The notes beneath the pieces are model-generated. The model saw only the letters and a list, made by a program, of their open reading frames with translations. It was not told where the DNA came from and made no database searches. A stretch of 64,000 nt of DNA from Rhyacichthys aspro (taxonomy: Eukaryota; Chordata; Actinopteri; Gobiiformes; Rhyacichthyidae): contig CM072148.1 of NCBI GenBank assembly GCA_036850595.1, forward strand, positions 24,940,852-25,004,851, in the 5' to 3' direction. Position 1 is the first letter of the stretch, and each line of letters starts with the position of its first letter. Positions 1-9,683 of this stretch are shown here, piece by piece. Position numbers and translations under genes: made by a program.

Positions 1-338
1 GTCCGGACCTTAATCCGATTGAGATGCTAATTCATGACCATAAAAAGGCAGTTCATGCTCAAAAACCCCTTTAATGTGGCTGAATTAAAAGAGAAATTAA
101 AAGAGAAATTACTCCACAGCGATGTGAAAGACTTATTGCCAGTTATTTTAAATGGTTGATTGCAATTATTGCTGCTGAGGGTGGCACAACCAGTTATTAG
201 GTTAAGATGGCAACTACTTTCTCACATAGAGCTAGGCAGGTTTGGATAGCTTTTTCCCCTTAATAAATAAAATATAAGTAACAAATATACAAAAAAATAA
301 TAAATCAGGAAGGGAGCAAACACTTTTTCATGGCACTG
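1..338 (+). mobile_element. 3' end of a Tc1-like transposon (degenerate)
   Basis: The first ~200 bases translate, with frameshifts and stops, into the C-terminal part of a Tc1-type transposase. The PDLNPIE motif holding the third catalytic acid is followed by a short tail ending near GGTTSY and a stop about position 199. The non-coding end that follows finishes in the typical fish Tc1 terminal sequence, with CAGTGCCATGAAAAAGT on the minus strand, and a TA at 339-340. The left part lies outside the window. The copy is clearly dead. Family assignment rests on recalled motif similarity. Confidence 0.75.
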
Positions 339-652
339 TACATTGCTCAACCACCTTCAATCAGTTTCAGCCAATGCTATTGTCATTTTCACAAAAACTG
401 CCCTCATCCTGTCCCTCGAATTGCATTCCTCTGTGCTTCTGGGTGACAATTGGCCCTAATGTCCAGAGAATTATTAGTCTTGAGTTAGGAATTGTCCCCA
501 GTTTCTGTAAATTAGCTATGGTTGAACCATTAATTGGTCTTGATCTCTCAAAATATTGCACTTTCCTGTCAGGTTATAAAGCCTTTCACAGCGAAGCTGC
601 ACTTTTAATGATTTTAATGACTGATACTTATGGAGCCCTGGAGAGGACATGA
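339..652. other. No recognisable feature
   Basis: Mixed-composition sequence between the Tc1 remnant and the minisatellite. Short open frames exist on both strands but show no domain, no splice signals and no similarity that I recognise. Confidence 0.5.
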
Positions 653-903
653 CAGGAAATAATAATTAAGACGAGACCTCGAGTTATAAAGACGTGGGAA
701 CAACTTAATAACACAAGGGTACGAGTTTTACAAGACGTGGGTACGACAGAATAACACAAGGCTACGTGTTTTAAAACACGTGGGTATGACATAATAACAT
801 GAGGGTACGTGTTTAAAAAGACGTGGGCCCGACATAATAACATGAGGGTACAAGTTTTACAAGACGTGGGCCCAACATAATAACACGAGGGTACGAGTTT
901 CAA
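653..903. repeat. Minisatellite, 43-bp period, about 5.5 copies
   Basis: The motif GACGTGGG recurs at 691, 734, 777 (as CACGTGGG), 820 and 863, exactly 43 bases apart each time. Each unit continues with a shared block containing ATAATAACA, GAGGGTACG and TTTTA. A decayed partial unit precedes the first full copy (about 653-690). Units differ by only a few substitutions and no indels, which suggests fairly recent expansion. The minus strand reads as one open frame through the array because 43-bp units without stops shift the frame; this is not taken as a gene. Confidence 0.9.
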
Positions 904-1492
904 ACGTGAATGGCAAAGCAGGGGGCCAGATCTCAGTCAAGACACAACCAAGCCGCCTACCAAGAGGTACTTGGGCCAATGACAATCACAACTCAATGAA
1001 GGTAACTACAGCAGACTTTTATAGAATTTATGGCTTAATATTATAATGATTAAGTGAATTTTGATTTCCTATGTAGGCCTGCAGCTATTGCGCCAGCCTG
1101 AGGGTGTAGCCTAGCACTTAGCCCTTAGCAAAATTAGCTAAATGTGCTAAACGGTTCCAGTTTAGGGTCATTTATCATGTCCTAACAAATATGTAAAATG
1201 ATAATGCTTCCAACGTCAGTGTATGTGTTATGTTAAATAACCTGTAGGGAGCAATAGGTGGTAGTTTTTACATTTTACCTACACGAAAGAGGAAGAAGAA
1301 TGAAAACAACAAACATTTTGTCAACTATTAGTGAGAATTTTGGCTAATTTCTAATACCTGCATTAAAAACACTGCCGATAAATAAATAAATATCCATTTT
1401 AGACCAAACGCAATCTACAACCAATAAGAGACTATATCTATATTTACGGTTCTTATCATGTTACTATGGTGTATTACAGTAACTGCCTTCAA
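904..1492. other. Non-coding stretch upstream of the HECT gene
   Basis: AT-rich sequence with no recognisable repeat or exon. It would hold the 5' flank of the HECT-like gene that starts at 1493, but I see no convincing TATA box or CpG-rich promoter. Confidence 0.4.
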
Positions 1493-1600
1493 ATGGAGAG
1501 TGAGGAGGATGATCTTGTGACCTTTCTCTGCAACCGACATGTAGAGGAAGATGTCATCATTAAACTACAAAATGACAAGGTATTTTATTGGGCGTATATA

Positions 1601-3168
1601 CAGTCAGGTCCATAAATATTGGGACATCGACACAATTCTCATCTTTTGGGCTCTATACACCACCACAATGGATTTGAAATGAAACGAACAAGATGTGCTT
1701 TAACTGTAGATTCAGCTTTAATTTGAGGGTACTTTTTAAGGGACAAAAAGTAATGGGACAAACTAAACAATCATAAATCAAACTTTCACTTTTTAATATT
1801 TGGTTGCAAATCCTTTGCAGTCAATTACAGCCTGAAGTCTGGAACGCATAGACATCACCAGACGCTGGGTTTCATTCCTCGTGATGCTCTGCCAGGCCTC
1901 TACTGCAGATGTCTTCAGTTCCTGCTTGTTCTTGGGGCATTTTCCCTTCAGTTTTGTCTTCATCAAGTGAAATGCATGCTCAATCGGATTCAGGTCCAGT
2001 GATTGACTTGGCCATTGCATAACATTCCACTTATTTGCCTTAAAAAACTCTTTGGTTGCTTTCGCAGTATGCTTCGGGTCATTGTCCATCTGCACTGTGA
2101 AGCGCCGTCCAATGAGTTCAGAAGCATTTGACTGAATATGAGCAGATAATATTGCCCGAAACACTTCAGAATTCATCCTGCTGTTTTTGTCAGCAGTCAC
2201 ATCATCAACAAATACAAGAGAACCAGTTCCATTGGCAGCCATACATGCCCACGCCATGACACTACAACCACCATGCTTCACTGATGAGGTGGTATGTTTT
2301 GGATCATGAGCAGTTCCTTTCCTTCTCCGTACTCTTCTCTTCCCATCACTCTGGTACAAGTTGATCTTTGTCTCATCTGTCCATAGGATGTTGTTCCAGA
2401 ACTGTAAAGGCTTTTTAGACATTGTTTGGCAAACTCTAATCTGGTCTTCCTGTTTTTGAGGCTCACCAATGGTTTACATCTTGTGGTGAACCCTCTGTAT
2501 TCACTCTTGATGGTTGACTTTGACACACATACACCTACCTCCTGGAGAGTGTTCTTGATCTGGCCAACTGTTGTGAAGGGGTTTTTCTTCACCAGGGAAA
2601 GAATTCTTCTGTCATCCACCACAGTTGTTTTCCGTGGTCTGCCAGGTCTTTTGGTGTTGCTGAGCTCACCGGTGCAATCTTTTAAGAATGTTCCAAACAG
2701 TTGATTTGGCCACACCTAATGTTTTTGCTGTCCCTCTGATGGGTTTGTTTTGATTTTTCAGCCTAATGATGGCTTGCTTCACAGATAGTGACAGCTCTTT
2801 GGACCTCATATTGAGAGTTGACAGCAAGGGATTCCAAATGCAAATGTCACACCTGGAATCAACTCCAGACCTTTTACCTGCTTAATTGATGATGAAATAA
2901 CACGGGAATACCCCACATCTGTCCATAAAATAGCTTTTGAGTCGATTGTCCCATTACTTTTGGTCCCTTAAAAAGTGGGAGGCACACATAGAAACTGTTG
3001 TAATTCCTACACCTTTCACCTGATTTGGATGTAAATACCCTCAAATTAAAGATGAAAGTCTGCAGTTAAAGCACATCTTGTTCGTTTCATTTCAAATCCA
3101 TTGTGGTGGTGTATAGAGCCCAAAAGATGAGAATTGTGTTGATGTCCCAATATTTATGGTCCTGACTG
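1601..3168 (-). mobile_element. Tc1-like DNA transposon with long inverted repeats and TA duplication
   Basis: The left end CAGTCAGGTCCATAAATATT and the right end (minus strand) CAGTCAGGACCATAAATATT are flanked by TA at 1599-1600 and 3169-3170. The inverted repeats stay similar for about 130 bp. A second shared motif (TTAAGGGAC, AAAGTAATGGGACA) sits at the inner edge of each end, at ~1736-1762 and ~2946-2972. This is the repeat-in-repeat layout of Tc1 elements that need two transposase sites per end. The element lies in intron 1 of the HECT-like gene, in opposite orientation. Confidence 0.93.
1793..2812 (-). pseudogene. Tc1-like transposase, frameshifted
   Basis: The minus strand starts with MRSKELS near 2812 and continues through a helix-turn-helix and a GRPRKT hook. 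It then reads through the catalytic core: WTDE (first Asp), QMDNDPKHTA (second Asp) and LNPIEH (Glu). It ends at 1793 with FATKY. All three DDE residues are present. The reading frame breaks near 2690 (one base lost in the KRL/KDC region) and again between 2422 and 2278, where two overlapping frames carry the core. The protein would cut and paste the element at TA sites in the nucleus. As read here it is inactive, though its terminal repeats look mobilisable in trans. Confidence 0.88.
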
Positions 3169-3562
3169 TATGTGTTTTTTGTACTGTACAATTCTCTGTC
3201 ATATGCTGTAATAAAAATATTGGCATAGAGTGTCTGGGTCAGTGGTTCTCAAATTGTGGTACTTGGTGGTGGTACTTTTTTTTTTTTCTTTTTTTTTTTT
3301 AATGTGTAGACTTGATTACATCTTGATTTAGACCAAGATGGGATCTAATTAGTCCTCCATTAGACCTGGTTTAGTCCTTGTTTGGGTCACAGTGTAAACC
3401 TGGTTTAATTGTAGTTTAGTCCAGGTTTTGTTTTCATTTGAGCTTTTATTTTAGTCTTGGTGCTTAGAAGGAAAATATTGTCAGCAGGGGTATTGAATTT
3501 AGATTTTAGTATAATAATAAATAATTATTACCAACATTACTACATTTTGTATTCTTTTCCAG
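3169..3562. other. Remainder of intron 1 of the HECT-like gene
   Basis: Contains an interrupted poly-T run (3276-3300). It also has a stretch rich in ACCTGGTTTAGTCC-type words (3360-3430), similar to the unit of the tandem repeat at 60972-61158. No coding signal. Confidence 0.5.
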
Positions 3563-5240
3563 ATTGATTCTTCAGTTATTAAACTGATGTCTCATGGAGA
3601 GCTCGCCAAATGTATTCCCCATTTTGGGGGGTTAAGTTATTGCTTTCTGCCATCAAGGTGAAGGATCATCAAGAAGTCAGCTGCTTGAGAAGATAAAAGC
3701 AAAGGTTACATCAAGCAAGGGGGGAAGAAGAGTCCAGATTGCGCAAAATAAGACTGGGAATGTAAATGTTATTAAAAAAAAAAGAAATTGGAAATTGGAT
3801 GGATGAACTTTAATGAAAGAGAAAATCAATATAAACAGGTGCGAGCCCCAAAGGGAGGTGGAACCTGACATGTCTGCGTTGACAGACAGACTTCTGTCAA
3901 AGAAATTCAAAAGATGGCGGAATCTCTTTTTTTCCCAGAGGGAAAGTGTAGGTCATTAAAATTAGAAGAGCATTCTTGCTGCATTTGTGACTTCTTTGAA
4001 AACAAAATTGATCCCAAATGCTCAGTTCAGCAGCTTTATGAACAAAACAAGGTAAAAATGCTCAGACTCTATCTGTACACAAAAAAGTCCAAGCAGCCCA
4101 GAGTCTGACATAATATTCACTGAACCATTAGTGGACCAATCTAATGTGGCTGGTGAAAATGCAGAGACACAAGAGATGCTTGCTGTGACACATGATACTG
4201 AGAATGAGGTAATTCTGGGTGCATCATTAAACGCATCAATTGATCTGGATGACACATTACCTTGGCATGAGTCAAAGACCAAAGTGGTGCTTGTTATCAG
4301 AAGAGGCAACTGTCTTTGTGAGCTGATGCAAGCCTTTACTGATCCAGACATAATAAACAAAGATGTCCACATCAAAAGACAACTCCCCAGTGGGCAACTA
4401 GAGGAAGGGGAGGGTTCAAGAGTGTTTAGGGATTGTCTCTCCGAATTCTGGGGGGAGTTTTACAGCAAATGCACCCTTGGAATGAATGTGAAAGTACCAT
4501 ACCTCAGGCATGAATACCAGATACAAGAATGGCCAGAATTCTTTTGATAGGTTGGACAATTGTAAGGTATTTTCCACTAATCCTTTATTGGAAGAAGTTT
4601 TGTATGGTACTTCTTACACCTGTTTGACTGAAAGCTTCCTCAAGTACGTGACTAAGAAGAAAGGGACATCCTTTCACTTTCCCTAGAATCATTTGACTCT
4701 GTCAACACAGATGAGCTGATTGATGTACTAGATACCCATGACTGCCACTACCTTCCCTCAGAAGACACTATAACGGAAATAGTGTCTCAGTTAGCACACA
4801 AAACACTTATTCAAACTCCTATGTATGTAATTGATTGTTGGAAGCCAGTCTTGAATAATATGGCAGACACACTGTATCCTCAAAGGCGTGTGGAAATAGT
4901 TGAGGAACGTGCACCAACACCAAAATGTGTTGAAGAAAATCTGAAGTTTCCTGAAAATATGATTGCACTTCAGAACACTGTGGCAAGACACAATGTACAT
5001 AGGGGAATGTGACAGTAACATGCTTAAATGCTTCCTGCAGTTTTGCACTGGCGCAGATGTCTTGTTTGGCCAGCCTATCACTGTTCAATTCATTGAAACT
5101 TCTCTGTTTCAGTGTAGACCACAAGCACAAACATGTGGGTCTCATTTGCAGCGTCAATCAGCTACCAAAATTACCCAGATATTAGCAGTGATTTTGATCT
5201 GGTGCTTAAGAGCTCAATCTGGGTTATGGACATTATTTGA

Positions 5241-6190
5241 CTTGCAAGTTGCATTATTTTCAGTATTGTTATTGTTATTTCCTGTTATTGTTTACACTGA
5301 TAACTGAGTAATAAGGTGGAAACAGCTACTTTGACTTTGTGTTTTTTAGATCTTGTTTATGTCCAGTGATCCAAAGATGCACAAATACAACACACTTTTC
5401 TTTTGAATTTGTTTATTTATGGCTACCATGACAAGTCAGAATAGTTAGTACTTGTTTAATTTTGGTTGTCTGTACAATGACAAGTAGAGAAATATTTTTA
5501 TCAGGTCACACTTGTAGTGTTTGCAAAGGCCATGCTTTAATTATGTTTGCACAAAGAATCACATGGTTGACATGAGATAATTTTTATTTTGAGGTTGACA
5601 AATCATACATGTAATATATATAAATTTCTTCATTTTCCATACACGTACATACATTCAGTTACAAATCACACATACACACAAATAGTTTCATTGTTTTTTT
5701 GTTTTGGCTCATTGGTCAGAAAGCTCCCTCGTTTTTGATCTTTTTGGTACTTACCTTGTCCTTTGTTCAAGTTACTTACCTGGAAATGTTTAGGGAGGAG
5801 CCGATCAGCAACTTCCTGCTTTTATACTGATGATGTCATTAATGATATCATCAGCATCTACCATTTTGAAAGTTTTCCTTTTTCATCTTTATTATGTTGT
5901 TTGGTTATGTTTCGGCATACAGGTCAATAGAGAATGAACTCTTTCAATGTGGGTGCAGTCCTAATGCACTGTGAAGGAAAGGTGTCTTTTACAAAATGTT
6001 TCCTCGTTTTGGTTCAGCCATGTGGACCAGGCCAATTGATTGGCCTTTGTATAAAAGGCAGGTGTGTGCTGTGTTTCGGGGGAACAGAGAGAGGTCTGTG
6101 TCAGACTGTGATGAGCAACATGTAAATATTTGGGGGCACTGTAAATAAATTTCAACTTGCACATGACTTATTGCCTTGGAGCCCTGTTTT
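5241..6190. other. Intergenic, no clear feature
   Basis: Downstream of the HECT-like gene. AT-rich, with CA-rich words near 5640-5690. The part 5990-6170 directly abuts a LINE reverse transcriptase scrap and may belong to it. No exon or terminal repeat recognised. Confidence 0.4.
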
Positions 6191-6290
6191 CTACTACCTC
6201 ACTGCTGCTTTTGACACAGTTGACCACACAATACTTTTATCTTCTTTGGAAAACTGTATGAGTGTCAGGGGCACAGCCTTTAATTTGTTT
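6191..6290 (+). mobile_element. LINE reverse transcriptase scrap
   Basis: From 6198 the frame reads AAFDTVDHTILLSSLEN, followed by a GTA motif. This is the segment of a CR1/L2-type reverse transcriptase that contains the first catalytic Asp (AFDTVDH). The rest of the domain is missing, and an A-run disrupts the frame at 6294. A GDFND word near 6370 recalls the endonuclease motif but is out of order and is not claimed. Confidence 0.6.
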
Positions 6291-8340
6291 GCTCCAAAAA
6301 AAAAATCGGGAAGACTACTGCTTACTTGATTGGTTACATTCTCAACATAACAGCATTGATATTTTGGGAGATTTCAATGATGATATAGTGAAATCATATA
6401 AATTGTGTAAATTTATGATTGGGGCATTACATCTTCCACAACGGAAAAGAGTATATTAACTGATGATGTATATGTTAAAACACAAGATTAGTTAAAGATA
6501 AGTTAAATTTCTTGTGTTGCTGACATCATCATGAAGGGATTGCGTTTTAGTACTAATCAATTTAAACTCACATTGAAAGCAATAATAACAACTTAAACAA
6601 AACATAATCCACTGTGGCCATGTGCTTTTTAAATTACTGAAGTGACCAATTGAAGGGAATTTGGTTTAAGGTTTCCAACCATGTACTGATGCGGCTGGGT
6701 TTTGTTTATGCATGGTTGTGTTTGGTGGTAGTGTGATAAGTGATAAACTGTGATGTATGACAGTTTGTAATTGTTTGGATTACTTTTGTAAAGTAGCAAT
6801 GTTGCTGTTGTGTTTATGTTGGTTACCGAGTGCCCTCAGAATTGCTGTATACTACGTGTTTGTTTTGATCTCGAACATAGTTCTATTACTCTCTAAACAG
6901 TTTACGTCACGAAAATGATTGTTGAATGTGTATGTGCTGTTTTTTCATCTCTCTTTCTCCTTCTGTCCACTCAACCAACTGACCTTGAGCATGGGTCTGA
7001 CGGAGGTTACTGACCATTTTTCCTCCCCATTGATGCCAAATGCTCAAGGAAAATGTATTTCTATAATCATAAATTTAGCTTTAAATTATTCTAAAATACA
7101 AGGTATTATACTTAATTAAAATATTATTTAAACACTAATAATGCTTTCAGACATCATAAAAAAGAGTGTAGCACTAGCAATTAAAAGCATAAATATATTT
7201 CAACAAAAAGTTCACTATTTATCTATTTATATCAGTATTTATATCACACTATTAAACACATAAACATGCACATTGAAAACCACTTAAATCACTGTTTTTG
7301 ATCCGGCTCAAATAAAAAGTATAAAACATGCATCTTCTCATTTCTCAACTTCATTTGAGGCTTGGGGCTTTAAATGTGTGCCCTGAGGCATTTCCTTCCT
7401 GATTACATAATTTTTACCATATATGGCAAATGGTGAAAAAAAATACTTTTTCTGATATAGAGCACTCTCTCTATAGGGAGCCCCTGTGTGAGAATGTATG
7501 CATGTAAGCATGCGTGTGCACATTTCTGCAGAATGCACATTACATTGCAGTATGACCGAAAAACATAAGCGCAGATAGTTTTCAAGTGGCACTTGTTTCA
7601 TGTGTCATTTCTATGCTGCCTGGGCCCCATCCAGGTGCCCAACTCGCTAATCTCAGACTCCATTGGCATATTGAGCGCTTCCTCATGGTGTAGTACCTCT
7701 TCATTGTGCAGGTAAGAAATGAGAAGATCTCTTCCTCTGTACTATGTGCACTGCGCTGGAGCTGCTGCTGGGTATACATCAGGCGTGTTTGACTTGAGCT
7801 AGACCTGCTGTTTTTATCGGTCCTGATCAGACCGCATTGCACACTGGTAAGATTTGTGTCTGACTTGGAAAACTCATGAGATTACAACGAGAGCAGCCAT
7901 CTGAGATAGTTGCAAAAAAGCACCTGCAGCAGCTGCACAGCTCAGTGCATGATAGGAAAACGTTCACCCATCAGACAGTAATGGAAAACTCGATTGGCTT
8001 TGAGTTCAGTGTTCATCAGAAATGTAACAAGCTGACACTAGACCGCCCCTACACCACACATACTCAGCCCCCCACTCCTCCACCACCTGCTGTATGCTCG
8101 TACGCACGTATAGACCCAGTCTGTTTTGGTTCTCACGGCGACTGTAACTTTGATGTGCTGGAAAACATCCAGGTTTTCAAAGCTGTGCAGTGGCCTGGTG
8201 TAGATGTGCCTTATATGTATTTTAAAATAAAAAATATCCTGGTTCTTTGAACGTTGCATAGAAATGAAAAAAGAAGACATGGAACAGGTACCGCTAGAAA
8301 GCTATCTACGCTTACGCATTCGGCCATACGGCAATGTGAT
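6291..8340. other. Intergenic, unassigned open frames
   Basis: AT-rich sequence with no recognised repeat. Two moderately long open frames face each other: 7582-7842 on the minus strand (86 residues, serine- and glutamine-rich) and 7876-8250 on the plus strand (124 residues, with a proline run near residue 65). Their codon content looks less random than the surroundings, but I recognise no domain and no splice pattern. They could be decayed exons or chance frames. Confidence 0.3.
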
Positions 8341-8571
8341 AGTTTAGATTAAATAAATAACTGGTCTGGCTGCATTTTAGATATTGTCATTCATTACTAA
8401 TTTTATATTCAGTATACTTTCAGACCGAAGCCGGTTTGTGAGTGATTAATTTGACGTGTAGCGTACATGTTCAGCGTAAACTGATAAAACAAACTATTAC
8501 CTATAATCCACCGCAATTACGCCCAGTCATTCATATGATCTATTTTGCCAGTTATTTATTTAATCTAAACT
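8341..8571. repeat. Perfect 24-bp inverted repeat enclosing 183 bp
   Basis: 8341-8364 and 8548-8571 are exact reverse complements (24 of 24). The arms read AGTTTAGATTAAATAAATAA plus CTGG. Outside and inside the arms similarity stops at once. No flanking duplication is evident. Could be a tiny MITE, an inverted duplication, or a hairpin-forming site. Confidence 0.85.
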
Positions 8572-8962
8572 CACATAAACCCTTCGCTGCCATTATTGTT
8601 TATGTTGTTAGTTACATTATAGCTAATACTTGAATTGAATGGAGCCAATCTCGCTTTTGTCCGTTTCTGCCACCCACTGACTTTTCCTGACACCAAAAGT
8701 AAAATAAATTAAAACGTCCCAACCCTGTATGTAGTTTTTTTTTCTGTAATATAAAGCGCCGTTTGGGGGTTTACAAAAGACCTAAACATCCCTAGAAAGA
8801 AGCAAAGTGTTGTGTCAGAGTAGTTTCACATCAGCCTAGCTTACTTTTAACTTTTTAAGGAGAGTGAAACAAGTGTCTACAACTCCCTACACATTTATAA
8901 CACATTATTATAAGATTATATAAATAAATACTTACAAATGAATGCCACCAAATTCGCCTTTA
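8572..8962. other. Flank of the EnSpm element, no feature
   Basis: AT-rich sequence between the short inverted repeat and the EnSpm left terminus. Nothing recognised. Confidence 0.4.
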
Positions 8963-9683
8963 CACTGCAAAAAGTCACCAGGAAAAAACAAGAAAAAATA
9001 ATTCTGAAATAAGAAAAATATTACTTGAAATAAGCAAAATTATCTGCCAATAGAACAGGAAAATTTCACTTCAAGATTTTGAAAAATAAGTAAAAAATAC
9101 TAGCCTCATATCAATCACAGTGATCTTAAAATAAGTATTTACAAACTAAAAACAAGTTATATTGTCTAATATAAAATAGCTAGAATAAGAAAGATTTTCT
9201 CAAAATAGGAGTATATATACTCATTTTAGTAAAAAAAAATGTGTTCCTTTGTCTGGAATTAAGAGTGTGCCAAGGATATATACCTTAAAACTAAACAACA
9301 ATAACAAATATAAGCATTTCTTTCTAGATTTATTATGGATTTTATCAGTAAAACATGCTTAATATTAGAATCTAAAGCTACATTAGCCAAGTATGCCTAA
9401 AATTAGCAGTCAAATTAAGAAATAAATTTCTTTTCACTTTTTATTGTGCAAAGGCACAACACTGTGTGCTATAACAAACAGTCAAAGCCACAGGCCATGT
9501 TACACATGCAAACATAGGCCAAATGAGAGAACATATCTTACTGTACATTTAGTGAACATACAGTACAAGTCAAATGTGTAGAACACATTTTGGATCATTA
9601 ACTGTTGAACAGGCATGACATAAGCACAAATTAGCTGCAGCACTTCCATATGTATTAATGTTAGACTGACTTTTTACTACTGA

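Larger units (their letters stand above)
1493..5240 (+). pseudogene. HECT-domain E3 ubiquitin ligase, G2E3-like fish family, frameshifted
   Basis: A first coding exon (1493-1579, 29 codons, ends AAG|GTATTT) starts with ATG and an acidic stretch. A second exon starts at 3563 after a TTTTCCAG acceptor. Downstream blocks match, in order, the fish-expanded family annotated as G2/M phase-specific E3 ligase-like: a region with LLEKIKAK (3680s), a block with LFFPEGKCRSL and ICDFFENK (3914-4090), a HECT N-lobe start with RRGNCLCELMQAFTDPD (4290-4350) and VFRDCLSEFWGEFY (4420-4460). The HECT C-lobe follows, with CFLQFCTGAD, a QTC at the expected catalytic cysteine and a terminal WVMDII before the stop at 5238-5240. 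Such enzymes transfer ubiquitin through a cysteine thioester. At least four frame changes occur: near 3600, in the A-run near 4080, at 4540, and after 5130. One stop lies at about 3870. A Tc1 element occupies intron 1. The damage points to a pseudogene. Family call is from recalled motifs. Confidence 0.75.

Noticed and set aside
653..903. Repeats with regular spacing as a CRISPR array
   Set aside because: Units are contiguous 43-bp tandem copies without unique spacers, in eukaryotic DNA with introns.
628..903. 91-residue minus-strand open frame
   Set aside because: Product of the minisatellite; peptide is repetitive (HVFxxT, LxxCC) with no conserved domain.
6360..6390. LINE endonuclease motif GDFND
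   Set aside because: Isolated five-residue match, placed after an RT scrap in the wrong order.
7582..8250. Two facing open frames as host genes
   Set aside because: No domain, no splice structure, no recognisable similarity; kept only as a note.
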